In this document: piece by piece, positions 42,980 through 53,744 of the stretch | Position numbering within the stretch: the stretch's first letter is position 1 | How the letters are laid out: each line of letters starts with the position of its first letter | Assembly (NCBI GenBank): GCA_949825065.1 | Contig: OX463846.1 | Span: 14,359,046-14,423,045 of the forward strand | Origin: Odontocerum albicorne | Taxonomy: Eukaryota > Arthropoda > Insecta > Trichoptera > Odontoceridae | Reading direction: 5' to 3' | DNA: 64,000 nt | Program-made: the position numbers and the translations under genes | The notes under the pieces: generated by a model | What the model saw: the letters and a program-made list of their open reading frames with translations, nothing else | The model's database searches: none | What the model was told of the DNA's origin: nothing

Positions 42980-43360
42980 GTAGAATATCTAGTATTCGAG
43001 TCTTGATAAATTAAGAAATGATCGGATAAAGTAAAACTGTTCGACTTTATTAGTGTGTTATCAGTAGAATTAAGAGAAGAAAAGTAATATGGTTCGGTCA
43101 CATTGAGCGATTAAGTTGAACCAAGTTTAATTTGTATGTCTGAAATTAACGGATAGCGAGGAAATAGAAGACCGGGAAAAGAGTGGAAAAAGTAATTGGA
43201 GATTTTTTACTGGAGAAGGTAACAAATATGAGAAACAGAATAATATGTATGATGAGATGTATGGATATGGACGAAGCGAGAGTTTTTGTTTATGGATAGA
43301 AAGGTGGGGAGATCGGTCGTCTCTACCTACCCCACAATATGCAGAGCATGTTTGTATGTA
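42980..43360 (+). mobile_element. RTE-A 3' portion
   Basis: AAGTAATATGGTTCGGTCAC (IWFGH), then AAATAGAAGACCGGGAAAAG (GRP-like), and a GATATGGACGAAGCGAGAG block (MDEAR-like). The family end is CTCTACCTACCCCACAATAT. The frame is broken. Confidence 0.55.
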
Positions 43361-43640
43361 TCATGATAAACATGAAAAAATGTCAGGTTATCAATAGCTT
43401 CGAATGTTTACTACTTTTTTTATATTGGATGAATTTTCCCGAGACTATTTTGAGAAAGCAAATAACTTCTTTCAGATTTTTTTTTACTGTACCACGTGTT
43501 GAAATAACATATTTCAATACGTGGTATGATGAAATTCGGAAATTTTTGGTGACTATGTGCTTGGCGCATTTTTTTGTTTTTTATTTATAAATTACTTGAA
43601 AGTTAACAGCAAAAACTTATGAACACTATTCGTGAATGTA

Positions 43641-44926
43641 TTAGGTCCTTACATATGAAATTGGCGTTTTGCCGTACTGGCAACTTTGATCTCAAATATC
43701 TTCTCTTTGGTTAGGAATTCCAAATTCAAATTTATACAGCTATTTACTCAAGTATTTGTGTTTCGAAAAGTTTACAAAACAGTTTACAAATCAGTTTACA
43801 AATCAGTTTAAAAAAATCAGTTTACAAAATGGAAAACTTGAAATATCGCGTTATTTACGAGTACGAGTTCCACCGTGGCACCAGTGCTGCAGAAACGGCT
43901 CGAAGGATTAATGATGTGTATGGCGACGGTGCCGCAAAAGAAAACGCAGTGCGTTTTTGGTTCCAACGTTTTCGTTCTGGAAATTTCGACCTGCAGAACA
44001 AGCCCCGTAGACGGCCGGAGACCAAAGTTGATAATGAAGAATTGAAGGCTATTGTGGAAGCGGATCCATCGCAAACCACGTCCGAGTTAGCTGCAGGCTG
44101 CGGTGTTAGTGATAAAACTGTTTTAATCCACTTGAAGCAAATTGGGAAGGTGAAAAAGCTTGAAAGGTGGGTACCTCACGAATTGAGTGAAGCAAATCAA
44201 CAAACGCGCGTTGACTGCTGCGTTACATTACTCAACCGGCACAATAATGAAGGAATTTTGAATCGAATCATTACCTGTGATGAAAAGTGGATCCTGTATG
44301 ATAATCGGAAGCGCTCATCGCAATGGCTGAACCCTGCCGAACCAGCCAAACCATGCCCCAAGCGAAAATTGACTCCAAAAAAGTTACTTGTGAGCGTTTG
44401 GTGGACTAGTGCTGGTGTCGTTCACTACAGCTTTCTTAAATCTGGCCAGACGATTACGGCAGATGTCTATTGTCAGCAACTGCAAACCATGATGGAAAAG
44501 CTAGCTGCTAAACAACCGAGGCTGGTTAATCGCTCTAGGCCACTGCTGCTTCATGATAACGCTAGACCACACACTGCACAACAGACGGCTACCAAATTAG
44601 AAGAGCTTCAATTGGAATGTCTAAGACATCCACCGTACTCTCCGGACCTTGCCCCAACAGATTACTATTTTTTTCGAAATTTGGATAACTTCTTGCAAGG
44701 GAAAAAATTCAACTCCGATGGGGCAGTCCAAACCGACTTCAAAGATTTTATTGATTCCCGTCCGAATGGTTTTTTTAGTAAAGGGATCGATGAACTACCT
44801 ATGAGATGGCAAAAGTGCATAGATAGCAGTGGTACATACTTTGATTAAATAAATATATTATATTAAAAAAAAATCAACTTTATGTTCCTCCCAAACAAAA
44901 CGCCAATTTCATATGTAAGGACCTAA
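43641..44926 (+). mobile_element. mariner element, copy 2 (1286 bp)
   Basis: TA lies at 43639-43640 and 44927-44928. Both ends read TTAGGTCCTTACATATGAAA when oriented inward. Same length as copy 1 (no net indel) and opposite orientation. The plus-strand transposase is uninterrupted. The 3' untranslated part is only about 78 bp. Confidence 0.95.
43829..44848 (+). CDS. mariner transposase (339 aa, open)
   Basis: Same protein as copy 1 except for nine residues: T40A, G61R, A133T, I190V, G245A, I265L, R319G, Y332D and N334S (copy 1 to copy 2). Catalytic D151, D243 and D278 are all present, and the second motif has the usual HDNARPH. The GRP hook between the two helix-turn-helix regions reads RRP here (Arg at 61), which may weaken DNA binding. 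The ATG is the first in-frame one after the 5' inverted repeat and its TGTAAAC-like short repeats. I cannot judge activity from sequence. Confidence 0.95.
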   Translation: MENLKYRVIYEYEFHRGTSAAETARRINDVYGDGAAKENAVRFWFQRFRSGNFDLQNKPRRRPETKVDNEELKAIVEADPSQTTSELAAGCGVSDKTVLIHLKQIGKVKKLERWVPHELSEANQQTRVDCCVTLLNRHNNEGILNRIITCDEKWILYDNRKRSSQWLNPAEPAKPCPKRKLTPKKLLVSVWWTSAGVVHYSFLKSGQTITADVYCQQLQTMMEKLAAKQPRLVNRSRPLLLHDNARPHTAQQTATKLEELQLECLRHPPYSPDLAPTDYYFFRNLDNFLQGKKFNSDGAVQTDFKDFIDSRPNGFFSKGIDELPMRWQKCIDSSGTYFD

Positions 44927-44929
44927 TAT

Positions 44930-45715
44930 TTGGGTGGGCGAACAGAAATATAAAAAGTAATTATATTCTGACATTGGAAAAAAGCCTTCAGTCCAATGAA
45001 ATCAAGACCTGTTGATATGGAAAATTAAGGGTTGCACGCTTAGCAGCCTAAAATCAATATCTCTAAATAAAGCCAACGCTTATTAAAACATATTATATAC
45101 TAGTAAAATAAATCACCAGTCAAACGTGATTCATTCTCTCTACACTTAATCGTGCCCACAGTGATATACGAGTAAAATCGAATAATTTAATTTATTTCTG
45201 ATACACATGAAACAAAATAATTTATTAACTGTTACAATAAACAACGAGGCTCCGAATACATTACAGCACGGGGCAGTCAGACCGGGCAGTTAATTGATTT
45301 TAACAGCAAGAGGCATTAGATATTAATTGATTGTTTCAGATTCTGGCCCAGATATTTTTTCAGTTGATTCAAGATAATCGTGCTGTACACAGTGGAAACC
45401 TATACCAGCACGTACATAGTATATAATATATTTATCAATCCCTCAGTATTTATCTACTTCAAATATTTATCTTGTTAAGTCACACCGTAATATTTTTGCT
45501 AATTATAATTATTCATGCCATATTGTCGGTCCGATTTACTTCCTTAAACAAATATACTTTTCTGAAAACTTTAAGTATCAAGCAATATATTATTATAAAT
45601 TTAAGATAACACTATCGAAACTTAAAAAATATATTTAAAGGTGTATGAATATATCTCATATTCTTAAGATATATTTAACAAATACCAATATGTTTTTCGC
45701 ATCACTGTTTTCTAA
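44930..45715. other. Unassigned stretch, possibly unique host non-coding DNA
   Basis: 45235-45420 has balanced composition with homeodomain-type words (GTTAATTGATTTTAAC, TATTAATTGATTG) between GC-richer segments (CACGGGGCAGTCAGACCG). No repeat family is recognised. This is a suggestion only. Confidence 0.3.
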
Positions 45716-45717
45716 TG

Positions 45718-46735
45718 ACTACCTCCGTGGTCTAGTCGATAAGATGATGTTCTTCATCCCGGGGGATTTAGGTTGAATTCCTGATCTTCTCCCTGACACC
45801 ATTCTAACTCACTGTCTGCGAAGACTGTTGGAGTCAGCTCTCCTCGTCCTCAGATTGTATGCTCTTCTGTCCTGGACTACGTCCCCCAGGCCGTGCCTCT
45901 GCATCAGGTTATCTTTTGCACCACCCATGAATTATTTGGTCTTCATCTGGTTGTTATTCGAGGGAGATCCATGGAGATTGCCTGGTTCACAATGTGATCG
46001 GGTGCTCTGCGTCCAACGTGCCCATACCATCTCAATCGCCTCTCCTCCATCTTGCTGTTGATGTCTGTAACACCCAGGCTTCCACGAATGCGTGAGCTTT
46101 TTATTTTGTCTCTTAGGGACACACCAGCTGACCATCTTACCATGTGCATTTCAGCAGTTTCTAGTTGCCTAGAGTAAGAGTTATATATACATCGTCCAGC
46201 ATTTGGAGCCATAGAGGAGTGCGGGTCTGACAATCGTTTGGTATACTTTTCCTTTTAACTTTACTGATATTTTCGGATCACATAGAACTCCCGTCATTGA
46301 TCTAAACTTCATCCGTCCCACACTAATTATATGTGTTACATCTGCTGCACATCCTCCATCGCTATGGATGGGTGACCCAAGATACTTAAAGGAGTCACAA
46401 TTTGGTAATGTTTCTCCATCAATTTGCATTACGGGAATGACAACATTTGTGTTCTCGAATGGTAGGTATAGATACTCTGTTTTCTTTCTGCTCAGTCTCA
46501 ATCCATTGTCCTCCAAGATTCTTCTCCACCTTTCCAGACTATTTTGCAGTTTTGCAGGTTGAATTCCTGACGATACTCTAAAAAAATTTAAAAGGTTCCA
46601 GCTTAAACGTTTATCAACTTTATTTTGTGCCTACGCGCGGTAATATTTCCATCACGTGCAATATCGAACTGTGAGCTTCTTGCCAATTTCAGTGATTCTT
46701 AACAAAAGGCTATATTATTGTTCACATAATCTATT
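45718..46735 (+). repeat. SINE1 copy split by an RTE-B insertion
   Basis: The head CTACCTCCGTGGTCTAGTCG runs to the B-box region GGTTGAATTCCTGA at 45784. After 771 bp of RTE-B the SINE resumes at 46571 and continues with the SINE1 body (TGCAATATCGAACTGTGAGC, TTTCAGTGATTCTTAAC). The duplicated 15 bp belong to the SINE, so the SINE was there first. Confidence 0.65.
45785..46555 (-). mobile_element. RTE-B non-LTR retrotransposon, 5'-truncated, nested in SINE1, 15-bp target duplication
   Basis: AGGTTGAATTCCTGA occurs at 45770-45784 and 46556-46570. The minus-strand coding starts within the reverse transcriptase: NGLRLSRKKTEYLYLPFE, IDGETLPNCDSFKYLGSPIH, RMKFRSMTGVLCDPKISVKL, RPALLYGSKCWT (46516-46181). 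After a frameshift come RQLETAEMHMVRWSAGVSLR, ERRLRWYGHVGRRAPDHIVN and, shifted again, the end shared with 34.3 kb. It therefore covers palm end, thumb and C-terminus. The finger and YADD core are absent. Confidence 0.85.
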
Positions 46736-46739
46736 TGGA

Positions 46740-47695
46740 TATATTGAGGAGTATCATACGAATAAATAAAAAAATAATATTCTTCGCAGAAAGAATACCG
46801 CTAAGCCTGGAAGTGTAGGAGTAGCCTTCCACCCCGTATAATCAGACCGCTTCAAGTTATCTTTTTACTTTCGTCTCGGCGGGCGCAGTCAGCTACCTCA
46901 ATACAAAGAGAAGTAATTAATGACCCCGCCGAATCCTCGGCAATCCATCAATGTCTCAGAACTCTTTGATTGATGCCTAGGTATTTGCATTCTCTTCAGC
47001 CAGCAGATGACGCCGACTATAAAGCATAAAGGCCCCACTGTGGACGTCACCTTTGATCGTTTGATTAATTTGTTTATTATGTTCGGAAAGGTTTTAAGTT
47101 ATTGAACGAGTGATGTGCTTAGGAAGTATTGGAAAACTATCTATAATGCTTTTACGTCAATATGTATATTGATGGGTATATGAAAAGGAAGACACCGCAT
47201 ACTTTGACAAAAGAACTTTCAAGAATGGTTTGGGTGCAATTCCAGGAGGCAACGAACAGGATGATGATTGGCATAATGATGGGTAATCTCAATAGGAAAC
47301 AGCCCCGAGAACAGGATATTAGAACATTAGTCCAAGTGAACCATGTACTGTTAAAAGTTTACAGATTTTAAGAGTAAATAATATCACGGTTTACGTGCAT
47401 AACATTATGTTATACGAGTATAAAACGACGAACTCGTGTTATGCCACATTTTTTCTTTTTTATATTTTTCATCATTCTACTCAGTTTTTTCCTGTGTTGA
47501 TGGTTTGAATAGTTAAAAGAATAAGTAATTTAAAAAACTTTCAAGACTTGAAATTCGTATATAATTAGTTTTATTTGAAAACATAACTATATCTCAAAAG
47601 TGCAATACACTAATATCAAGTGCCCGATGTATTTTTTATAATTATAGTAATTTGTAATACAATATAACAACACTTCGAGTTGTATTATTAAGTAT
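46740..47695. other. Unassigned stretch, GC-richer at 46800-47060
   Basis: 46800-47060 (GTAGCCTTCCACCCCGTATA, TCTCGGCGGGCGCAGTCAGC, GACCCCGCCGAATCCTCGGC) is clearly different from the AT-rich surroundings and non-repetitive here. The plus frame at 47162-47371 has no recognisable family. It could be conserved non-coding DNA. Confidence 0.3.
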
Positions 47696-47699
47696 AATA

Positions 47700-47905
47700 T
47701 TATGCTTGATATGTATATTAAACAACCTGGCAGGTGTTTTGCCATATGGTATTACATGCCATTCCAACCAATCAGATGAAGCCTTAAGCAAAAATCAGAC
47801 TAGAATGCTTTGTAATAAAAAAAATGGGTAGTTAAAGAAATCGAACCCTCAACTTCTGAGTCGGAAGACAAGTGTCTTACCGACCAAATTACGGAGGTCG
47901 TTTCA
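47700..47905 (-). repeat. tRNA-derived SINE, family SINE2, nearly complete
   Basis: In minus orientation the head lies at 47905-47830 with GTCGGTAAGACACTTGTCTT and B box GGGTTCGATTTC. The body is TCTAGTCTGATTTTTGCTTA. The tail is TTGGTTGGAATGGCATGTAA, then CCATATGGCAAAACACCTGC. It is a useful reference copy for the family. Confidence 0.7.
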
Positions 47906-48039
47906 CTGTCATGTTACGTGATCAAATTTAAAAGAAAGATATACTATATGTTCTAGTTATTTGTAACAAATAATCGAAAATATTTTTTAAATTGTTATAT
48001 TGAAGATCAGTTATATTATATATCTATAATTTTAAAAGA

Positions 48040-48400
48040 AGCAGAGCGACTGCAGTGTAAATGTGTATACTTAAAATAATATGTAGTGAGTCGATATATG
48101 ACAGAATAAGATATGTAATTATTAAGGATGAATTGGAAATAAAAAATGATGAGTTAAGTACGGTGAAAAAGAGCACGTTGATGTGGTTTGGACATAATGA
48201 ACGGATAGGTGACGAAAGACTGACTAGTTAGATTTATAATACAAATATAAGTTAAAGTCGTAGTAGAGGACGACTGAGAGAAAAAAATTGAAGAAGTAAG
48301 CTGTATGAGAGTGGAGGATTTGAAAAAAATACGTCGTGATAAAATAGTTTTTAGCTTACCACAACAAGAAAATGGCACGATGGTATTTATGTATGTGCAA
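48040..48400 (+). mobile_element. RTE-A 3' portion
   Basis: AAAAAGAGCACGTTGATGTG and GTTTGGACATAATGAACGG (TLMWFGH.ER) are followed by GTCGTAGTAGAGGACGACTG (GRGRL) and the end GGCACGATGGTATTTATGTA. The frame is broken by stops. Confidence 0.6.
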
Positions 48401-48702
48401 TGATAAATTAAAGAAAAAAAGATATATATTTTTTTAAACTTTATTTATCTTCCACGAAAAACTTGAAATCTTCGTTGTATAAGAAAATTATAAAATGTGT
48501 GAGGAAACAAAAATTTCGAGATTAAATTATAGAGTCTATAAAATCTAAATTAGTAATAGTAAGGTTTTGAAGTTTACTGCGTAAGGAACCTCATGTGGGT
48601 GACCATGTTAAGCATCAAGCAATAAACAACTGCGTAATATTACAAATAATGTTCACATTTCAAGTATATAGTATGATGATTCTGATACGTATTTCATGTA
48701 TA

Positions 48703-48895
48703 CAGATGACCGCCGTGCCCAATTTGGTATGAGACTTGTCTACCGACACGGGGTTACGGGTTCGATTTCCGTTGGAACCCGATTTTATGAAAAAGTATTC
48801 CTGTCCAGTTGTCACTACATGCTCCATGAACATATTTTGGTTGGCTGGAAGAAATGGCAAGTGTGTAATGTATCCCTACCAATGTTAATATACTA
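48703..48895 (+). repeat. tRNA-derived SINE, family SINE2
   Basis: Head CCGTGCCCAATTTGGTATGA (A box), B box CGGGTTCGATTTCCG, body AAAAGTATTCCTGTCCAGTT, tail GTTGGCTGGAAGAAATGGCA. Confidence 0.7.
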
Positions 48896-49055
48896 ATCTT
48901 ATCGTATACTCTTATCCACTTCCATTAATTATTATAAGTTATCATGCAAACCAATGTTAATCTTATCGATGTTGTAATGTATCCCTACCAATGTTATCTT
49001 ATTATATACTCTTATCCACTTCCAATATATTATGCAAACCAATGCCAACCATATC
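48861..49055. repeat. Imperfect tandem duplication, about 100 bp
   Basis: GTAATGTATCCCTACCAATG, then CTTATCGTATACTCTTATCC or CTTATTATATACTCTTATCC, then TGCAAACCAATG. It occurs at about 48867 and again at about 48973, overlapping the end of the SINE2 copy. Confidence 0.75.
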
Positions 49056-49059
49056 TCTG

Positions 49060-49790
49060 TACTATGTAATCTAGAACCTATAAATATTAGTGTTATCACA
49101 TGTATGTCAAACTTAACTCAATGTATTATGTTTAAATTTATCATCTGTCTGAATTATCACGAGCTGCGATAAATCCAAATTCAATAAAGATATCATATCG
49201 CTAAATGGAACTAAGCAGCGAACGATACATTCAGATAAATCGCCTGATATCGATTTGACCTTAAGGGCAAAGATAACATACCCGAAACATTCCTTTTTAA
49301 TCTATCAAAGGGTCGCATGTATGGTTATCTTTACTTTAAATAGGACGTCATATCTGAGGCAGAAAGCATTATTCTTAAAACCACTACGATGTTAACATCA
49401 TCGTTATTATTACTTCTATAAATACTGTTAATATTATACTTTAATGTAATTCAACCCTTATACAAATAAAATTACACAGTTGAAATTCTAAAAGTGTTTT
49501 CGTTGCAAAAGGCCATAACAAGTGTTTCACCAAGTGGTATTGTAAATAACAATAGTGTAATAAATAAATACAAATATCATCTAACCGTTTCTCCATTAGA
49601 AAAGAAAAAGCGACAAACTTTTCTATCACGATATACAGCATTAATTTACCGTACATACATTTATATAACTCTTTCTTAATTATATTAAGGTCAGTTTTGT
49701 AATTTCCTTTGTTACAAAGTAATGCATAATATTCAATAACTATATGTTTTATCTAGATAGATCAAAAGAAAATCCAGAGTATAAAGTGAG
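49060..49790. other. AT-rich unassigned stretch
   Basis: No family recognised. Open frames on both strands at 49441-49679 lack protein-like features. Confidence 0.3.
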
Positions 49791-49794
49791 GTGC

Positions 49795-49965
49795 ATGGCG
49801 GTGCAGCAACGCGCTGGACTTGCATACGAAAGTTGCCGGTTCAAACCATGCGATTTACTGCTGCTCTCGAATGATACAGGATTTTTTACGCAATTTATTC
49901 AGGATGATAAAGACACCTATATCTTCGGTGATATTCATTATTTTAAAAGAAGATCACAATGACAC
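49795..49965 (+). repeat. SINE3 head and head-proximal segment
   Basis: GGCGGTGCAGCAACGCGCTG, B box CCGGTTCAAACCATG, then TCTCGAATGATACAGGATTT and GACACCTATATCTTCGGTGA. It corresponds in order to the reversed heads at 22.5 and 40.1 kb. The long body is missing. Confidence 0.55.
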
Positions 49966-49969
49966 GCAA

Positions 49970-50725
49970 AACACAACCGAAAAAAGCTGAAGCGACAGAA
50001 ACAAAAAGTACTTACTACAAATAAGTATACGAGTACTATAATTCCACTGATTGACTAGTTAGTAAATCTTGTTCACCATATTTTTCAAAACTCATTATTT
50101 CTAAGAAATTCTATTTTTAACGCAGTAACGCATTGAAACACATCGAATTTTTATTAAAAATCTACAAGTCATTCGTATCCAATTTTAGACAAAAGAGGAA
50201 GACAATTTTAATAAAATATAGCTATTTTTCGTTTTAATGAATGTCTGACAATAAATAACATCGAGTTTTGGGAGGTTTCGCAAACAGTCAAAATTAAACG
50301 TGAAAAAAAATCTCGTATCTCCTCACCTATACCCATAAACAGGATATGTTAAATAACACGTAATTTATTAAGACATCTCGTCTATTATCTATTCGTTTAA
50401 ACCGTGTATTTATGGTGTTATATCTCTTTTTTAGATTGCTATTTGAATAAAATTAATCACCTTTGAATCTAATATACAGTTCGAAAATTATTTATGGACT
50501 CCGATATCTATGGTTGGATCTAGGGTATCCAGTTGTTTCGATTTTAATGGAACTTTTCTTGAAGATAATATTTTTTGGTTTTAAACTTTTATTTCATTGT
50601 TTTTATTTTTGTTTGAGATATTGAAATGTGGAATTTCAGGCAACTTAAGAATGCGTATGATTAATGATTTTATTTAAATAATTCTTATTATTTATTAAAA
50701 TGATCCTCATTTAACAATACTGAAT
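49970..50725. other. AT-rich unassigned stretch
   Basis: Nothing recognised apart from a TACGAGTA octamer at 50028-50035. Confidence 0.3.
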
Positions 50726-50739
50726 TTTGTTTATCAAAC

Positions 50740-51155
50740 TTAAACATAGCCACTTACGGAAGATAGCCACCTACGGAATAGATACCAGAGCAGACACATC
50801 TAGAACAAAATCTCTCCTGAGAACCTCGGAAATCAAAACACTGAGATGTATAACCGGAAACACACTAAGAGATAGAATCAGAAACACCGAAATAAGGAGA
50901 AAGTGTAGTACGGAAGACATCGTCAGGTGGGGAAGACAACGAAGGCGATACTGGAACGAACATGTAAACAGAATGCAAGACGACAGACTTCCACGTGTCG
51001 CCTTTCAAGGGAACCCAGCTGGAAGAAGATTGCCGGGAAGACCTCCGAAGAGATGGCGTGATAGCTGGCAGTCCACGTCGCAGGAAGGGGAACAAGCGGA
51101 ACAAACAAATCATGATCTATAGGAAGAGGAAGAAGAAGAAGAAGAAGAAACTTAA
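50740..51155 (+). mobile_element. LINE ORF2 C-terminal fragment with (GAA)n tail
   Basis: The frame to the stop at 51122 reads IDTRADTSRTKSLLRTSEIK, TLRDRIRNTEIRRKC, DIVRWGRQRRRYWNEHVNRM, PAGRRLPGRPPKRWRDSWQS. This is the C-terminus of a widespread insect LINE ORF2: RIRN..IR, W.RQRRR.W..HV.RM, GRR..GRPPKRW.D. It ends in a GAAGAAGAA tract as a simple-sequence tail. The frame is uninterrupted over some 125 residues, so it is fairly young. No polymerase core is present. Confidence 0.75.
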
Positions 51156-51509
51156 ACAGCAAACATCAATAAATAATTAATAATCCTTTAAAGATGCTTT
51201 ATTCTATTCAGAATATTTCAAATAAATCATTCGGTATATGATTACAGACAATGGAGAAATATCCTGCCCCCCCCCACATATCTTGTTGAAAATGTTCAGT
51301 GCCTATCGTATAAAAGACTTGCATTGCACTAAAGCAGAGATTCCCTTTTGGAACTTTTAGTTCATCGCTCCTTTTTCCTTCCCTCAAGTGTCCGTGTGAA
51401 ACTTTGGAGTCAGTTACTGGCTGGTGTAAAACTCTCATCCTCGTTGACCAATGGCATAAAAAAATATTACATCTCTCTTCAATGAAGAAATGTGTCTCTC
51501 CATTATTCA

Positions 51510-51724
51510 TATTTTCTTGTTCTTTTTCATCATTCTTCTTCTTTCCAGTCTTTGGTGACATTTGCAAATAATCAGTTGGATTGTTTCTTATCCATTTGTT
51601 TTTAATTCATATCTAAAGTATGTTTAGGATATTTTTTCTCTTACGGACATACCGTTGTCTAATTGTTTGGAAGAAATTACCATATGGCAATATGCTTATA
51701 ATTTGTATACTTTAAAAATGAAGT
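51510..51724 (+). repeat. R7 (LINE-like 3' tail), copy 1
   Basis: Starts around CTTTCCAGTCTTTGGTGACA and ends TTGTTTGGAAGAAATTACCA, TATGGCAATATGC, GAAGTGTCTAAATAAATAAA. It shares its last part with SINE2. Confidence 0.6.
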
Positions 51725-51862
51725 GTCTAAATAAATAAATATGTTAAAGAGCCCAAAAGTAAAACCCAATCAAGAACCCTTATTAAATAAATTAGTAGAA
51801 ACGGAAATTGAATCCCAATCCCTGGTCAAATCCGTTTATCAACTATGCCATAGACGACGTAA
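51725..51862 (-). repeat. tRNA-derived SINE, family SINE2, tail-less
   Basis: In minus orientation: head ACGTCGTCTATGGCATAGTT, B box GGGATTCAATTTCC, body TTGATTGGGTTTTACTTTTG and GGGCTCTTTAACATATTTAT. It lies tail-to-tail with R7 copy 1. Confidence 0.6.
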
Positions 51863-51884
51863 CTGGATCCAGTGGACCAGATTT

Positions 51885-52045
51885 TGAAATAAAGTAAAAT
51901 GAGAAGTATGAATGATAGAAGCTTGTGCATAATAAGATGAACAAATGTAGAGGAGATGAAAGTTGAGTGCTTTGATATAAATGTATCTGTTCTCTCAGTC
52001 TACCCCAAGGAACAAGGCGTGATGATATGTAATAATTTATGCATC
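51885..52045 (+). mobile_element. RTE-A 3' end fragment
   Basis: A GTAGAGGAGATGAAAGTTGA-like block, then CTCTCAGTCTACCCCAAGGA, ACAAGGCGTGATGATATGTA. The last coding residues and tail position of the family. Confidence 0.5.
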
Positions 52046-52474
52046 TACATTAAAATAAAAAATACTATACAGATCCCAGATCTCGATTTTAAAAATATTG
52101 TCAACATACGCAATATTCACTCACATATGTAAAAAAAATACAGCATTAAAATACCACTTTTTATATGTCTGCTTAATATATTGTATTATTTGAATGCTAT
52201 TATTGTATGCCAAAGCATATATTATTTGAAAATCTATTATGTTCGACAAATGTTTGTCCTTGTTATGTTTTTTATTTCATTTAATATTGTTTGATTCATG
52301 TATATGACATTTTTGTTTTCGGAATCGGTTGAATGTATCAGCTCTAAATGTCAAGTGATTTTATAAATATATTATGTTTTTTATTCCTTGTGTAACACTT
52401 TCGTTATTTACAGTTTAACCTGACTAGTTTAATGCTATTTTTAAATCAGTTCCAGCCAATCAAAGATCGTTCTT

Positions 52475-52632
52475 CTACGTTCTCAGTCTTTGGTGACTTT
52501 TTGGAAATAACATTATAACCTGTCATTTTTCAATTTGTATGAATCTACGTAACTCTTGTCTGGTTGGTTGGAATATATTGCCGTATGGCAATAAACTTGG
52601 TTTTGTGTAATAAACAATGAAGTGTTTAAATG
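52475..52632 (+). repeat. R7, copy 2
   Basis: TCTCAGTCTTTGGTGACTTT, then CTTGTCTGGTTGGTTGGAAT, ATTGCCGTATGGCAATAAAC, AATGAAGTGTTTAAATG. Clearly the same unit as copies 1 and 3. Confidence 0.7.
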
Positions 52633-52680
52633 AATTCAATAAAATAAACATTGGCTAGTTGGAAGTGATCACAATTCGAT

Positions 52681-52935
52681 AATCACTTCCTACTAACCAG
52701 AGTCGTCCTTCGTTCCCAGTCTTTGGTGACAATTGCTAATATTTCGTTTCGCTATTTTTTTATTGATTTTAGTAAGTTTATTAAGTCTTTTCCTTTCTTT
52801 TCCAAAAGATATCATTTTAACCGGTCATCGAGCAATTGGAAAGAAACTATGTAATTATTGTCTGGTTAGTCGAAAGATATTGCAGTATGGTAATAAACTT
52901 GACTTTGTTTACTTAATAGTAGTGTCTAAACAAAC
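52681..52935 (+). repeat. R7, copy 3
   Basis: TTCCCAGTCTTTGGTGACAA, then TTGTCTGGTTAGTCGAAAGA, ATTGCAGTATGGTAATAAAC, GTAGTGTCTAAACAAAC. Confidence 0.7.
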
Positions 52936-52974
52936 TTTTTAAGTGGTTGAAATAGCTTACATGACCAAAACCTT

Positions 52975-53165
52975 TTGAAAGTATTAACGGGAATTGAAAA
53001 TGCTTGCCTGCCGATCCGGAGGTTGCGGGTTCGATCCCCGCTGGAACTAAGATTTGAAAAAAATGGGACTCCAGTCTGGTTTTCACTAAGGGCGCATCAA
53101 AACATATTTCTGGTTGCTTGGAAGAGATTGCCCTATGGCAATAAACTCTCCAGGTTAAATAAAAA
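52975..53165 (+). repeat. tRNA-derived SINE, family SINE2, with intact tail
   Basis: B box GCGGGTTCGATCCCCGC within a good TpsiC-like stem. Body CTCCAGTCTGGTTTTCACTA and CATCAAAACATATTTCTGGT. Tail GCTTGGAAGAGATTGCCCTA, TGGCAATAAACTC, followed by an A-rich end. The 5' A-box half is degenerate. Confidence 0.7.
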
Positions 53166-53282
53166 AAAACAAATATCCATTTAAATTCAATAACATTATT
53201 TTTGGCGCAAGTTTCTAAAAAATTATTACTGAGAAAAAACGAAAAGTAATAATTTATCGAAAATTATGAAAGTAAAATTAAA

Positions 53283-53343
53283 TGAGGTATTTGATTTTCA
53301 TTCAATTGGTAATCGAACCCGTAACCCCCGGGCTGTAAGACAG
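53283..53343 (-). repeat. tRNA-like SINE head fragment
   Basis: Plus strand TTGGTAATCGAACCCGTAAC, then CCCCGGGCTGTAAGACAG: a reversed B box and anticodon-side remnant. It has no body. Confidence 0.45.
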
Positions 53344-53369
53344 ATCATTGAATTTATAGGAAACAAAAA

Positions 53370-53610
53370 ACAAGCCTACAATGCCAATATGAGTAGGAGA
53401 AAGAGTAAAGATAGAGACCGAGAAATATGTGGTTGAACTATTCGTAAGTGAATGAAATTTTCAATGAAGGAAGAGTAAGGGAAACAAAACAAAGTATACG
53501 AGAAGAAGTGTATATGTGAAGGAGGTGAAGAACGTTTGTTGTACTAATAAAGCTAAGCGCTATGTCCTCTTTATATACCCCAACATGAAATTGACGTGAT
53601 AATAATTTAT
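53370..53610 (+). mobile_element. RTE-A 3' end fragment
   Basis: AATATGAGTAGGAGAAAGAG, ATATGTGGTTGAACTATTCG (decayed WLDQV area), AATGAAGGAAGAGTAAGGGA, then TGTCCTCTTTATATACCCCA near the end. Confidence 0.45.
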
Positions 53611-53744
53611 AAACATATAATATTTATATACGACTATACCATATATAAGTAAAAGTTATGAATATTTATGTTTCTTCTCTCAAAACAAGGTGGCATGTCC
53701 ATCACAGATTTATGTTTCAGGTTTTTTTCATTAAGTGCATACAT

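Noticed and set aside
43855..43872. Counting the TACGAGTA octamers inside the mariner genes as scars
   Set aside because: They are codons for Tyr-Glu-Tyr-Glu present in both mariner copies, so they were left out of the count.
48703..48780. A tRNA gene
   Set aside because: Has A and B boxes but no matching acceptor stem and continues into the SINE2 body. The same applies to the other heads at 28.3, 32.1, 47.9 and 53.0 kb.
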